Shown piece after piece: positions 1-10,098 of a DNA stretch of 21,321 nt; positions within the stretch are counted from its first letter, which is position 1; each line of letters starts with the position of its first letter. The notes beneath the pieces were generated by a model, which saw nothing but the letters and a program-made list of their open reading frames with translations, did not search any database and was not told the origin of the DNA. This DNA is from an uncultured Paraprevotella sp. (GTDB taxonomy: Bacteria > Bacteroidota > Bacteroidia > Bacteroidales > Bacteroidaceae), in contig CAAFWT010000107.1 in assembly GCA_900766785.1 (NCBI GenBank), forward strand, positions 1-21,321. Direction: 5' to 3'. A program made the position numbers and the translations under genes.

Positions 1-1477
1 CAACCTCAACCAGAGCACCCGAAGATGCACCGGGGTTCTCCAAGAGATAGAAGTTATTGTTGCTCACCTTACCATACTGTGAAGTAATATCCTTGTAGTT
101 CTCGTTGCTGAAACTCTGAGTGGAAGTACCTGAACCAGCCTTGTAGTAAGCTGAGTTGGAGGTATTGTAGAACATGTAACTGGCCATTTCCACAACCACA
201 TCGGGCTTATAATACTCTACAGGATAATTCCAAGTGTTGGACATGTATGCCAAGCCGTTACTCATCTTCACAGGCTCACCCTCAAAGAGCGTGGTCTTAT
301 CCCAAGTGTCGGTACTGCGAAGTGTATCGCCATATGAGTTGAGATAATACTCAGCAGAGGCAGCCTTCTCAGGCATGAAGGTTTCCAACTCCCACATCTT
401 AGCGGTCTTGTCGCCATTGGCCTTGCCAATCTTGTGCACATTGAAGACAAGAGGAGTGATGATGTCCATGTTGAGACTCATGTCACTGAGAGAGTCGGCA
501 TTAAGTCCACTGTAAACAAGAGTGGTACCCATAGTACCCTTCGTCTTATCCTCATAAGTGGTGGAATACTGATAATAGGGTTTCAACTTCTCATAGGCAG
601 CATTCCAGCCGGCATCGGTGGGAATCACCATGATATAAGAAGAGTCCTCACGATCAATACCTTCACCGAAGCTCTGTTCTGCCATCATCCAATCGTCTGA
701 ACCTGTATTGGGAAGATAATACTTGCTGGAGAGCAGACGATTTGAGGTATAGTAAACACTATCCACATAGGTAGGATTACCATTTTCGTCGGGACGTCCC
801 TCGATACTGGCACCAGCAGAGAAATAAGTGGTATCGCGAGCAATCACATAATCACGCATCGTAGTGGTGGTACCGCCATACTTGAGGTATTCAAACAAGT
901 TGAAGCGGAACTGTGCAATACCCTTGAGGGTGTGAAGAGTACCATTGACAGCTGCGATATTCTTCTGGTTGATCTCTACATTCTGGAAAGTGGCATTGCC
1001 CTTGTCAAAAATCAGGTTCTTGCCATTGAGCACCTTGATAGTGTCGATTTCTGATCCAGAGAGAACGTGTCTCCACAAGGCAATATGGTTGGCCATGAAC
1101 TGATTCTGCAGGTTGTAGCCATCGGTTTCAGCCATATCCAGCAACTTCTGATATTCCTCGTCACTGATGGCGCTGTTCTCAGGTGCCCATACGGTATTTA
1201 CCTGACCACTCTGAAGCACATCGGCATAGGAATATGTGGTGACGGGGTGTTTCTCGTCACGATAATACTTGGCACGCTTGGCTATCTCTGCAAAGCGAGA
1301 CAGATTGGGATCATTGCTAATCAACTCCCACAGAGTCTTGGTGGCAACATTGCCGTTATCACCAGCCTCGTAGTGATCGTCCCATGTGTCGGAACATCCG
1401 GGGAGAGCCAAGATGGCTGCTCCCAGAATGAAGGTTCCGATGTATTTGTTTAATTTCTTGTTTGCCATAATTCTCAT
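1..1477 (-). CDS. FAS1 (fasciclin)-type surface lipoprotein, 3' part cut by window edge
   Basis: I translated this by hand: the frame is open from 1477 to base 1 (492 codons) and continues beyond the window. The start ATG at 1477 gives MRIMANKKLNK; an equally possible ATG lies at 1468. Residues 12-28 are a lipoprotein signal ending in LPGC, so Cys28 is the likely lipidated residue, followed by SDTWDDHY, typical of Bacteroidetes FAS1 lipoproteins. Residues about 46-190 look like one FAS1 unit, with a VWAPENSA strand near 96-103, NHIALWRHV near 130-137 and the closing AVNGTLHTLKG near 176-186. A second, more divergent unit follows, with YIMVIPTDAGWNAAY near 281-295 and NGLAYMSNTW near 407-416. 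The remainder begins another beta-rich stretch. It sits 38 bp after susD, where SusE/F-like surface proteins often lie. A surface ligand-binding or scaffold role is inference. Confidence 0.8.
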   Translation of the reverse strand, partial: MRIMANKKLNKYIGTFILGAAILALPGCSDTWDDHYEAGDNGNVATKTLWELISNDPNLSRFAEIAKRAKYYRDEKHPVTTYSYADVLQSGQVNTVWAPENSAISDEEYQKLLDMAETDGYNLQNQFMANHIALWRHVLSGSEIDTIKVLNGKNLIFDKGNATFQNVEINQKNIAAVNGTLHTLKGIAQFRFNLFEYLKYGGTTTTMRDYVIARDTTYFSAGASIEGRPDENGNPTYVDSVYYTSNRLLSSKYYLPNTGSDDWMMAEQSFGEGIDREDSSYIMVIPTDAGWNAAYEKLKPYYQYSTTYEDKTKGTMGTTLVYSGLNADSLSDMSLNMDIITPLVFNVHKIGKANGDKTAKMWELETFMPEKAASAEYYLNSYGDTLRSTDTWDKTTLFEGEPVKMSNGLAYMSNTWNYPVEYYKPDVVVEMASYMFYNTSNSAYYKAGSGTSTQSFSNENYKDITSQYGKVSNNNFYLLENPGASSGALVEV

Positions 1478-1515
1478 AATTTATACAATATGATACTATA
1501 CGTAGATTCTGTGGA

Positions 1516-3399
1516 TTACTGATCGTACTTGGACTTGTTCCAGACGGGGTTCTGATGCAGTTTACCATCGCTGGCCTTCACATCCATGTAATAGATGGGG
1601 CTATAGAGTCCGTAACGGTTCTTGAATCTGTTCTTAAGAGTGGTGTAATAGTTGGAGTAAGCATTTCTCAAGAAAGTATCCACCATCTTGATCATACCCT
1701 TCTGTCCATTACCAACATGTTTCTCTTCGGTAGCCTCACGCTCGTCGGCAGCTTCAGAAGCGGAATCACTGTTACGCTCTGCATAGCGAACCAGGTCAAA
1801 CCAGCGCTTACCCTCGCCCAAGAGTTCTATCTGACGCTCGTTGAGCACCATGACTACGATATCAGAGTTGTTGGTAGCATTACCATTGGTGGAACCGGAA
1901 TTAAGGTCAGGTGAAACGGGTTTTGACTCATTGTAGTTACAGTATGAGCGTCTGTGGATGGCATTGACGATGTTCTTGGCCAATGTGTTGTTGGCAGCAC
2001 CACCGATGCAAGCCAAAGCCTCAGCCTTCATGAGCATGACATCAGTCATACGATAGATGATCCAGTTGCACCACTTGTAGGTTGTGATATGCACATTTTT
2101 AATCTCACGGCTGGTCTGCTGACCTGTCCAGAAGATATTGGGCCTCTGCCATTTCACGCAGTAGTATCCACTCAATGCAGTACTGCTGGAACTGATACTG
2201 GTGGTAACCAGATTCTGAGCGCCTACCCACATACGTGAGTCATACTTGGCATTTCCCCAACCACCATAACAAACACCGAGGGCATCCTGACTGACCTCAA
2301 GGTGAGAACCTGTGGTGTAACCATAGAGATGGTTGACCGCTGAATTCTCCTGCTCACCAGATGAATACTGAAGCTCGAAGATACTCTCAATACTATTCTT
2401 ATTCATGAAGATATATTGCTGAGCCTCCATTGCGGGAGCTGTGGACTGATAAGCACCTGTGAAGTCATTTTCAATCATATCACAGTTCTCCAACCCATAG
2501 TTCTCAGTATCAATGATATCAGGATTGTAAGAGCTGGAGAATCTATCCAGATTTTGCTTAGCCAGAGAAGCCAGAGAGAGATCGGCATAATCGGCAGCCA
2601 GCTGATAGTCACCCTTGACAGTATGAACTACATAACCGGTATCCACCTTTACCGAATCCTCAAGCATGCCACGACCCTGATGCAAGGAACCTCTCCAGAG
2701 ATACATATCTGCCAGCATGGCATAGATAGCAGCATTGGTAATCAAGCCCTTGGAGTCGGCATCATTGGTGAAACGGTTACGAGCCTGACCCTTTACCTTC
2801 TCACAATCGAGAATGATGGAGTCGAGAATCTGCAACTGATTGGTCTCACCGAATGTGGTCACCTGACGGTCATTATTGATAACCTGTGTGGTGTAAGGAA
2901 CATCCTTGAATGCGCGAATCAGATAGAAATAGTTCAGAGCTCTCAAGGCTGTCATCTCGGCACGCATCTGATACCATTCGGCAGTGGTAAACTGTGCGTC
3001 CTTGGCTAACACCTCATCACCATGGGAAAGAACCTTGTTACAAAGATTGATGGTCTTGTATACATTCTCCCAGTCAAAAATGGTCATACTGGAGTCGGGC
3101 ATACCCTTCATGATCTCATCATACATATCGTAGTTACCCATGTCATTATGACGGGTTCTGTTCAGATTGTAACTGTCGGAACGAAGGTCACCCCATACAG
3201 CCAGCTTCCGGATTGTGCCAGCCATCTGGTGATATGCTCCATAACGAACACCCTCAAGGTCGTTCTTGTCCTCCCAGAATTCTTCCTCCACGACCTTATC
3301 CTGTGGATACACGGTCAGCCAATCTTCGCAGGATGTGGCAGTAAAGGCCAGCAAACCTACCAGGCAGGAAGAGACTGATATATAAAACTTTCTTTTCAT
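1516..3399 (-). CDS. SusD/RagB-family outer-membrane lipoprotein
   Basis: A 627-residue SusD-family protein, expected to be the lid that captures ligand on the cell surface over its SusC partner. Residues 1-24 form a lipoprotein signal (FTATSC). Cys24 is followed by EDWLTVYPQD, the usual SusD N-terminus with acidic residues favouring export to the surface. The conserved helix ALRALNYFYLIRAFKDVPY is at about 151-169 and a TPR-like helix (AAIYAMLADMYLWRG) at 223-237. The C-terminal RagB/SusD core includes YRMTDVMLMKAEAL at 449-462 and ERQIELLGEGKRWFDLVRYA at 521-540. Length is within the upper family range. It starts 12 bp after the susC stop, so co-expression is very likely. Which ligand it binds cannot be read from the sequence; no carbohydrate-active enzyme is visible nearby. 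Confidence 0.95.
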   Translation of the reverse strand: MKRKFYISVSSCLVGLLAFTATSCEDWLTVYPQDKVVEEEFWEDKNDLEGVRYGAYHQMAGTIRKLAVWGDLRSDSYNLNRTRHNDMGNYDMYDEIMKGMPDSSMTIFDWENVYKTINLCNKVLSHGDEVLAKDAQFTTAEWYQMRAEMTALRALNYFYLIRAFKDVPYTTQVINNDRQVTTFGETNQLQILDSIILDCEKVKGQARNRFTNDADSKGLITNAAIYAMLADMYLWRGSLHQGRGMLEDSVKVDTGYVVHTVKGDYQLAADYADLSLASLAKQNLDRFSSSYNPDIIDTENYGLENCDMIENDFTGAYQSTAPAMEAQQYIFMNKNSIESIFELQYSSGEQENSAVNHLYGYTTGSHLEVSQDALGVCYGGWGNAKYDSRMWVGAQNLVTTSISSSSTALSGYYCVKWQRPNIFWTGQQTSREIKNVHITTYKWCNWIIYRMTDVMLMKAEALACIGGAANNTLAKNIVNAIHRRSYCNYNESKPVSPDLNSGSTNGNATNNSDIVVMVLNERQIELLGEGKRWFDLVRYAERNSDSASEAADEREATEEKHVGNGQKGMIKMVDTFLRNAYSNYYTTLKNRFKNRYGLYSPIYYMDVKASDGKLHQNPVWNKSKYDQ

Positions 3400-3411
3400 G
3401 TCAACTAATTT

Positions 3412-6400
3412 TTAGAAACTGAGGTTTGCGCTGAGTGTAAATGACTTAGTACGTGGTGTTCTGCTGTTATCCGTACATACTGAGAATCCCTGAGGAGAAA
3501 CGTCGGGATCCACACCTGTATACTTGGACCAGCACCATACGTTGTTAGCAGAAGCAGAAAGAGTCAACTGACGGATGCCATACTTCTTGAGAATCTTGGG
3601 ATCGATTTCATATCGCAACTGTACGTACTGCAAGCGCAGATAGTTACCATTCTCTACATAGCGGTCACTGGGCAGTGAGTTGAAACTCTGATAACCATTG
3701 ACATTGGTCAAAGCACGAGGAATGGTGGTGATATCACCATTCTTGCGCCAGCGCCATGTGGTAGCAAAACTCTGGTTGGTATTTGAACGCATGCTCTCAT
3801 AGTTTGCACGAGCCAAGTTGATAATCTTGTTACCCATACGGAAGTTGAAACCTGTGTTCAAAGAGAACTTACCATAATATAATGTGAAGCCGAAACCACC
3901 ATTACACTTAGGATTAGAGTTACCCAGGTAAACCATATCGTAGCGGTCAATCTGTCCGTCGTGGTTGATATCCTCATAGATAGCATCACCACCCTGGAAC
4001 TGCTTGCGGTTACCCTCATTGTAGCAGTAGTACATGGGCAGAGGAATTCCCTTGGCGTCGGTCAGCATGTTACCATCTGCGTCATAAGCGATAGGACAGG
4101 TGAAGTTCTCACCACGACGCTGAGCTGCAGCGGCGGTATTGATGGGATTGCCCTGTGCATCATAACCGGAGTTGTCCACCTCGGCATAACCATAAGAACT
4201 GATAGATGCTGTGGTGTAACCATTGTGGTCATAGTCATAACGGTAAACACCCTTGTAGCGAAGACCATAGATGGAACCCAGAGCATTGCCCACCTGAACA
4301 CGGTTGTTATAAGAGAGGTTCTCGGGCTGGTAAGTCTCGGGGCCATTGAGCGCCTCCAGAATCAGAGGATTCATCTCCTCCACTTCATTGAAGTTCTGAG
4401 CAATGTTACCACGAATCTTCATGGAGAACTTACCCACTCTTGCGAACTTGCCTGTATAAGCATTCAACTCCCAACCCTTGTTGCGGAGAACACCTACGTT
4501 TGCCTTTGCCAGAGAGCTGAAACCGTTGGCACTGGATATGCGAAGGTTATTCATGAGAAGGTCGGTGGTCTTCTTGTTATACACTTCAAGTTCGAAGTTG
4601 AGCATATCATTCAACAGACCCAGGTTGAAACCTAAGTTCCACTGCTTGGTCTTCTCCCATCTCAACTCGGTCAGGGAGAGGTTCTCAGGCTTAATCACCT
4701 GGTGACCTGCATAGTAACCCTGAGAAGAGTATTTGTTATACTGGTCGGAGGTACCGCCACCTGTGTTACCGGTGACACCCCATGTGGGACGGAAAGCAAG
4801 CATGCTCAACCACTTATCGCTCCAGTTCATGAATTTCTCGTCACTGATGTTCCAACGAGCACCGATAGAGGGGAAGGTTCCATACTTGTGGCCAGCACCG
4901 AAAGAGGTGCTACCATCAGTACGCAGAGTGGCATCGATGCTATACTTACCCTTGTAAGCGTAGTGTACCTGCTCATAGAAGCTGTGGCTTCTCCAATCGC
5001 TGTTGCCTGCACTTGCGTTACGCAGGAGTGCAACCACGGTGGGATCGGTGATACCATCAGGTACGTTCCACAATCCCAAGTCCTGACGGCTACTGCTACC
5101 TGTGTACATTTCGAAACGTACCAATGCGCTCAAGCTATGGTCACGGTTCTTGAAGGCAGAATAGTAGCGCAGGTCATGACGAGTGGTGAACTCCAGTGAC
5201 TTGTACTCTGCATTGCTCACATAGTTACGTTCGTTGGGAGTCAGTTTAGCAGCATTGTCGCCACCCCAAACCCAATCCATGGGCTTCAACTCACTGGGAC
5301 AGTAATGATCATCACTGGTGTTGTAGATATTCATCTGCACGTCACCCACATAGTTCAAGCGATGCTGATCATCTTCCTTACCCAGGAGCTTGTATTCTAC
5401 GCTGAACTGAGGAGTCAGGTTGTACTGCTTCTGCTTCCACCATGCCTTCATGGCACGAGCCACGGGGTTACCATTTACGAACTGGTCGCGCAACTCGTAT
5501 GAAGTACGGTATCCATTCTGAGGCAATCGCTTGGTATCATTGGTACTGTAGATAGCAGCCAGAGGCAGCATGTTGAAATAGTTACCTGTCACTTCACCGT
5601 TGACATCATATTCGTAGATGCTCATGTTGGGCATGGCATTGTAAGCACGAGCCAGAATGTCATTGCCATAGTTCTTATGGTTGGTGGTGAAGGTCAAGTT
5701 GATGTTACTGGTAAACTTGATACGGTCACTTACCCAGTAATCAAGAGCTGTGGTGGTGCTGAAACGATCGAGCTTCTGACCGATGATGGTACCTATGCTC
5801 TTGTCATAACCGGCACTGATACGGAATGTGGCCTTCTCACCACCTCCTGAGAGATATACATAATACTTGTGCTGCTTACCGAACTGAGTAACTGCATCCA
5901 CCCAGTCAGTATTGTGACTGTAATGATTGTAGATGAAAGGATACTCCATGTTGTAATCCAACTCGGTGATGCTTGTGGGCACCTGGTTGGGGTTATAATA
6001 AGCTTCCTTCAGCATCATGGTGTATCCATCACCATTCAGCATCTTGTAACCATCGGGCTGCCATGTGCCATCAAACTTGTAAGAGAATGACACGTTGGTG
6101 GGGCCCTTGTGACCGCGACGGAGTTTGATCTCAATGACACCATTTGAACCTCTCATACCCCACTTGGCTGCTGAAGCAGCATCCTTCAGGATGGTGATGC
6201 TCTCGATATCCTCGGGGTTGACGTTCAACAGTGTAGAGAACTGCTCCTCGTTGTCCATCGTTTCGAAATTAACATCCTGAGCGTCATCGGGCAACTCGAA
6301 GATGTGGTCGTTAACGACAATCAAGGGCTGCTGGTTACCATTGATGGTGGTGGTACCGCGCAGACGCATGGTGGTACCAGAACCCAGGTTACCAGAGTTG

Positions 6401-6891
6401 GGCACAATGTCGAGACCTGCAATCTGTCCCTGCAGAGCCTGGTCGACAGACTCGAAGGAAAGACCTTCCACATCGTCCATACTAAATTTCTGAGCCACAC
6501 CAGCATACTCACGCTGAGGAATCTCAAGGCCTGTGGTGGGTGCATTCTGCTTACCCTTTACCACCACCTCCTGCATAGTCTTGACGTTGTCGGAAAGAAC
6601 AATCTTGAACACATTCTTACTACCTACCTTCTGGGTGAAGGTCTTGTAGCCCATGAAGGAGACAACCAAAGTGTTGTTGGGATCCTTGATATTCATGGTA
6701 AAGTTACCATTCATATCCGTCACAGTCTGGCTGACAATACGATTGTTCTTGTCCCTCTCCACAACGTTGGCACCCATGATGACATCAATCTCATCCGATA
6801 CGGTACCGGAGATACGCCGTTGCTGTGCACTTGCGGGCAAAGCCATTATGGCTATCACCCAAAGCAATATAAGCTTGATAAGTTTATTCAT
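3412..6891 (-). CDS. SusC/RagA-family TonB-dependent outer-membrane transporter
   Basis: A 1159-residue TonB-dependent transporter of the SusC type, expected to form a 22-strand barrel and import a ligand captured by the SusD protein encoded 12 bp downstream. Residues 1-22 are a signal peptide (cleavage after ASA). Residues about 25-105 are the carboxypeptidase-regulatory-like domain usual in SusC proteins (RRISGTVSD, TDMNGNFTMNI, VVSFMGYKT). The TonB-box-like segment MQEVVVKG is at 106-113. The plug spans about 130-258 and includes LQGQIAGLDIVPNSG, MRLRGTTTINGNQQPLIVVN and the signature ILKDAASAAKWGMRGSNGVI. The C-terminus ends in a short aromatic-terminated strand (LSANLSF), as expected for Bam-dependent insertion. 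The plug reads IVVNDHIFE where many relatives have FVVDGVPI, a modest divergence. Substrate unknown. Confidence 0.95.
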   Translation of the reverse strand: MNKLIKLILLWVIAIMALPASAQQRRISGTVSDEIDVIMGANVVERDKNNRIVSQTVTDMNGNFTMNIKDPNNTLVVSFMGYKTFTQKVGSKNVFKIVLSDNVKTMQEVVVKGKQNAPTTGLEIPQREYAGVAQKFSMDDVEGLSFESVDQALQGQIAGLDIVPNSGNLGSGTTMRLRGTTTINGNQQPLIVVNDHIFELPDDAQDVNFETMDNEEQFSTLLNVNPEDIESITILKDAASAAKWGMRGSNGVIEIKLRRGHKGPTNVSFSYKFDGTWQPDGYKMLNGDGYTMMLKEAYYNPNQVPTSITELDYNMEYPFIYNHYSHNTDWVDAVTQFGKQHKYYVYLSGGGEKATFRISAGYDKSIGTIIGQKLDRFSTTTALDYWVSDRIKFTSNINLTFTTNHKNYGNDILARAYNAMPNMSIYEYDVNGEVTGNYFNMLPLAAIYSTNDTKRLPQNGYRTSYELRDQFVNGNPVARAMKAWWKQKQYNLTPQFSVEYKLLGKEDDQHRLNYVGDVQMNIYNTSDDHYCPSELKPMDWVWGGDNAAKLTPNERNYVSNAEYKSLEFTTRHDLRYYSAFKNRDHSLSALVRFEMYTGSSSRQDLGLWNVPDGITDPTVVALLRNASAGNSDWRSHSFYEQVHYAYKGKYSIDATLRTDGSTSFGAGHKYGTFPSIGARWNISDEKFMNWSDKWLSMLAFRPTWGVTGNTGGGTSDQYNKYSSQGYYAGHQVIKPENLSLTELRWEKTKQWNLGFNLGLLNDMLNFELEVYNKKTTDLLMNNLRISSANGFSSLAKANVGVLRNKGWELNAYTGKFARVGKFSMKIRGNIAQNFNEVEEMNPLILEALNGPETYQPENLSYNNRVQVGNALGSIYGLRYKGVYRYDYDHNGYTTASISSYGYAEVDNSGYDAQGNPINTAAAAQRRGENFTCPIAYDADGNMLTDAKGIPLPMYYCYNEGNRKQFQGGDAIYEDINHDGQIDRYDMVYLGNSNPKCNGGFGFTLYYGKFSLNTGFNFRMGNKIINLARANYESMRSNTNQSFATTWRWRKNGDITTIPRALTNVNGYQSFNSLPSDRYVENGNYLRLQYVQLRYEIDPKILKKYGIRQLTLSASANNVWCWSKYTGVDPDVSPQGFSVCTDNSRTPRTKSFTLSANLSF

Positions 6892-6903
6892 AGTGATAGT
6901 GTA

Positions 6904-9900
6904 TTACTTGATAGTACCGTATCTCTTTAGATATCTCTTAGCTGCGGTGGGAGTAGCCCAAGTGGAGTCGTACCGACCGTTGACAAGTTCTGTATGATTG
7001 AGTACGCCATCAATCTGGTGTATAACGGCTGCACTGGATGCATCCAGACTGATACCGGTCATTACGACACCAACAGGACGTTTAGAGCATGACATATCAC
7101 GCGCCAGTACATTCTTTTCACCTACTGTCTCCATCTTCTGGTTAGGATCAATCTTGTAAGTCACTTCATCACATACGCGCAGTGCTGTCTCGTCACCCTT
7201 TCTGACTCTATCAACGTGTATCTTGCAGAAGAGTCCAAGTTCGCTGTCATAGCTGGAGGTTACCATCTCGTTGTCAGCCAAAGCTGTCTTGTCGGCAAAT
7301 ACAGAGTTATCGGCGAAATGGTAACGGATGAAGTTGGTCAGATAAGTAATCTTGGCCTGAATGCGGACACTGTCCTCAGCAGTCTCCAGTGAGTCTGTAT
7401 ATTCATATATTATATTATCAGGCTCTGAATCGGGGCTCAACTTCCAGTCGTTGGTTTCGGGATCCCATTCCTTCTTTCTGTGTGACATATAGTCCTGCTC
7501 GATCTCTTCCCATGTGGGCAGTCCTGCAGCGATGGCAGCCTTCACAGCCTCGTTGGTGGGAACAAATACGGTATAACGGTAGTTGTTGAAGAACTGCACG
7601 TTATAGTCGGGACCATTGTCGTTGATGAACACGTGGTACTTCTTCAGGGCAGACTTCTGCTCGCTGCTTGACCACTGCTCGTCCACCAGACCGCAACCGA
7701 TGATGATGTTGTCATAAGCATCAGCCTGACAGAGGTCGAAGAACTGAGAATAAGGATTGTTTGCCCAAGCCTCTTCATCCCACTTGTTAATATCGTCATC
7801 GTTGGTCATGATACTGTATACACTTCGATATGTGGGCACCAGGGGAGAGTCCATCACATATGTCTGTCCATTCTTCAGTCCCTCGAAAGGCTTGGTCACC
7901 TCACAAGAGGTAACACCGGTGGTACCTGAATCAATGTTCTGACGGATGTTCTCCAACTGGAAACCACCGAAGGCTCTTACTACGCGGCCATTTTCATCGC
8001 GCTCCACCTTGATGGCGTTACCGTTCTTAGACAGGAAGTACTCATCCTCTCCATTGATGGGGTTGGTGCCGTCGTGCACGATGGTGTGGCTCTCCAGAAT
8101 ATCCTTCAAGCGGTTGGTAATCTCGTTCTGCTGTACAGTACCACCGTTACCGGTAATAGCACGTCCTACAGTACCGATTGGGTTATCTGCAGTGTAGTTA
8201 TAGAGGCCATAGTAGTTGAAGTTACGAGCCTCGATGGGGAACGTCTTGTTCTTGTATGAAAGCTGCATCACACGTGGAGTACGGCTCTTCATACTGGTGG
8301 GATCATAATAATAAAGGAGTGCTGAGTCGGAAGGCAGGAAGAATGTGAATTCACTCTGCATAGCCTTCAGATAAGCATAGTAGTTAAGACCCATATAAGT
8401 CTGGTCGTAAATGGCCCACTTGATGATGTTGTTGGTCTTACTGATATAGGCTGGAGAGGTAACTGATGTGTAGTCGGCAGGTCCGTATATATCACTCATT
8501 ATATATACTGCACCGTTGCTGGCCAACAGACAGGTATCAATCTTTTCAATATCCTCAGCATAGAAGAGCTGCTCCTGAGCATCGTCACGCAACTTGGTCA
8601 TCTTGCTGGGTACACTACCTACGAAAGAGCGTATCATGATGATATTGATAAGACTCTGCAGAGTACCCAGGGGAATGTTGTCGATGTTCTTATAGAGATC
8701 TTCCACTGACTCATACACCATGTTGGGATCGCCATAAGTCTCGATGAGCTGCAGACCACCACCCTGTGTGAAGTACTTCCAGAGGGCGTCATCGCTGGGG
8801 ATGAACATGGAAGCCATATCCTTCTCGCGGCGTACCTCATCATAAAGTCCGTTCCATGCGGGGTCAAACTTCAGGCTGGGGATAATGTCCTTGCTGGTAT
8901 CGTCCTTGTAGGGCATGTACTTGTCAAGTGTTCCCAGGGGTCCAGGCTCATAAGCCCACTTGATGTGTCCATAACCGTTGTCAGATACATATCTCTTGAC
9001 GAAGATAGAATCCTCAAACTCCTGATGCAGATCGTGATAGAGCTCTGAAAGCGACTTGTCATAGAAAGGAGCGCTATAACGGTCAAGCATATGACTGAAG
9101 ATGTTGGTCTTGCCATTGGTACGTATCACCTCAGCCATACTTGAGAGAGGACAGAGAGGAGCGTCGGTAACGTTGACATAACCATTCTCGCAGACTCCGT
9201 CTTTCTCAATCAGCTTACTTCCATAGATATGCACATCGCTGGTTACGCGGGGCTGTCCCATGAAGATGGCGAAATCCTCGTCAGTAACGGTATTCTTGGT
9301 GAGGTGCTCGCTGGTGAAGTGCAGCATCATGGAAGGTGTGTTATCGGCCACCATATAAAGTCCATTACCACCATTCTCCTCGCGAAAACGCCACCAGTAA
9401 TCCTTGTCAACGGGGCTGTAGCTTCTGGGAATCTGGTCAGAAGGCACGAATGTAATGGTATCAGTAACCTCCACATCCGTATATCTGCGCATATACTCAC
9501 CTCTTACAGGAGAGTTATTGCCAGTCGCCTCACTGCTCGCCAGGTTCTCCATCACGATAGAGTTGTTGAGCATACTGGTATGTATGAGCAACTTCTTCTG
9601 AGCCTGGCTCAGGTTTTCGTAACTTGTAGCATAATGCCAGGGGTTAGCCTCTGGGAGAGTAGCATTGTGCTTGAAGAACTTCTCCCATGCCTCGTCGTTG
9701 GCCACGAAGACGGTCTTTGATCCTGTTCTGCTCAACACCTCCGACAAGGGACGAGCATTTGCGGGATTGACGTCCTTGTCCTGCAAGAGCCGCAAGTACG
9801 TTTGGAAATTACCGCGCTGTTGCAGACTCTCATAGATGCTGGAGTTGAGCCAACTGGGCTTTTCATCGTCCAGTGTGAACTCATCCTTACAAGCATACAT

Positions 9901-9978
9901 CAGGCCGCACGCTGCCAGCAGGCACACCAATTGGGATGCACGCCTGCTCCATTTGCTTAAACGGTTTGTCATACGCAT
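6904..9978 (-). CDS. Large multi-FAS1 (fasciclin) surface lipoprotein, first gene of the SusCD locus
   Basis: A 1024-residue protein. Residues 1-30 are basic then hydrophobic and end in LMYAC. Cys30 is followed by KDEF, matching the C-K-(D/E)2 style surface-export signal; LAAC ending at Cys24 is a second possible lipobox but gives a very short hydrophobic core. I see four divergent FAS1-like units by their repeated strand (T-V-F-x-x-x-D-E-A-W type): TVFVANDEAW at 89-98, SMFIPSDDALWKYF at 390-403, FTFFLPSDSALLYY at 544-557, and YTVFVPTNEAVKAA at 802-815. Closing motifs are GAVYIMSD at 489-496, GQTYVMDS at 704-711 and VIHQIDGVLNHTEL at 985-998. The susC start lies 12 bp after its stop, so it leads the operon. 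FAS1 domains generally mediate adhesion or ligand binding; the role here is unknown. The start could also be the ATG at 9972. Confidence 0.85.
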   Translation of the reverse strand: MRMTNRLSKWSRRASQLVCLLAACGLMYACKDEFTLDDEKPSWLNSSIYESLQQRGNFQTYLRLLQDKDVNPANARPLSEVLSRTGSKTVFVANDEAWEKFFKHNATLPEANPWHYATSYENLSQAQKKLLIHTSMLNNSIVMENLASSEATGNNSPVRGEYMRRYTDVEVTDTITFVPSDQIPRSYSPVDKDYWWRFREENGGNGLYMVADNTPSMMLHFTSEHLTKNTVTDEDFAIFMGQPRVTSDVHIYGSKLIEKDGVCENGYVNVTDAPLCPLSSMAEVIRTNGKTNIFSHMLDRYSAPFYDKSLSELYHDLHQEFEDSIFVKRYVSDNGYGHIKWAYEPGPLGTLDKYMPYKDDTSKDIIPSLKFDPAWNGLYDEVRREKDMASMFIPSDDALWKYFTQGGGLQLIETYGDPNMVYESVEDLYKNIDNIPLGTLQSLINIIMIRSFVGSVPSKMTKLRDDAQEQLFYAEDIEKIDTCLLASNGAVYIMSDIYGPADYTSVTSPAYISKTNNIIKWAIYDQTYMGLNYYAYLKAMQSEFTFFLPSDSALLYYYDPTSMKSRTPRVMQLSYKNKTFPIEARNFNYYGLYNYTADNPIGTVGRAITGNGGTVQQNEITNRLKDILESHTIVHDGTNPINGEDEYFLSKNGNAIKVERDENGRVVRAFGGFQLENIRQNIDSGTTGVTSCEVTKPFEGLKNGQTYVMDSPLVPTYRSVYSIMTNDDDINKWDEEAWANNPYSQFFDLCQADAYDNIIIGCGLVDEQWSSSEQKSALKKYHVFINDNGPDYNVQFFNNYRYTVFVPTNEAVKAAIAAGLPTWEEIEQDYMSHRKKEWDPETNDWKLSPDSEPDNIIYEYTDSLETAEDSVRIQAKITYLTNFIRYHFADNSVFADKTALADNEMVTSSYDSELGLFCKIHVDRVRKGDETALRVCDEVTYKIDPNQKMETVGEKNVLARDMSCSKRPVGVVMTGISLDASSAAVIHQIDGVLNHTELVNGRYDSTWATPTAAKRYLKRYGTIK

Positions 9979-10098
9979 TTTTTAGTGTTATTATTTAGTT
10001 TATTGTTTGTTTTCGTTTCCACTCATGTATCAAGACTTCTACCTTGAATTGCCTGTATTTGCGGCTTCCATCTTCACGTTAGGAGACACTTAACAAAG

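Noticed and set aside
3961..4635. Plus-strand open frame opposite susC, and similar ones opposite susD and the large FAS1 gene
   Set aside because: All are shadows of well-supported minus-strand genes. None has a recognisable motif.
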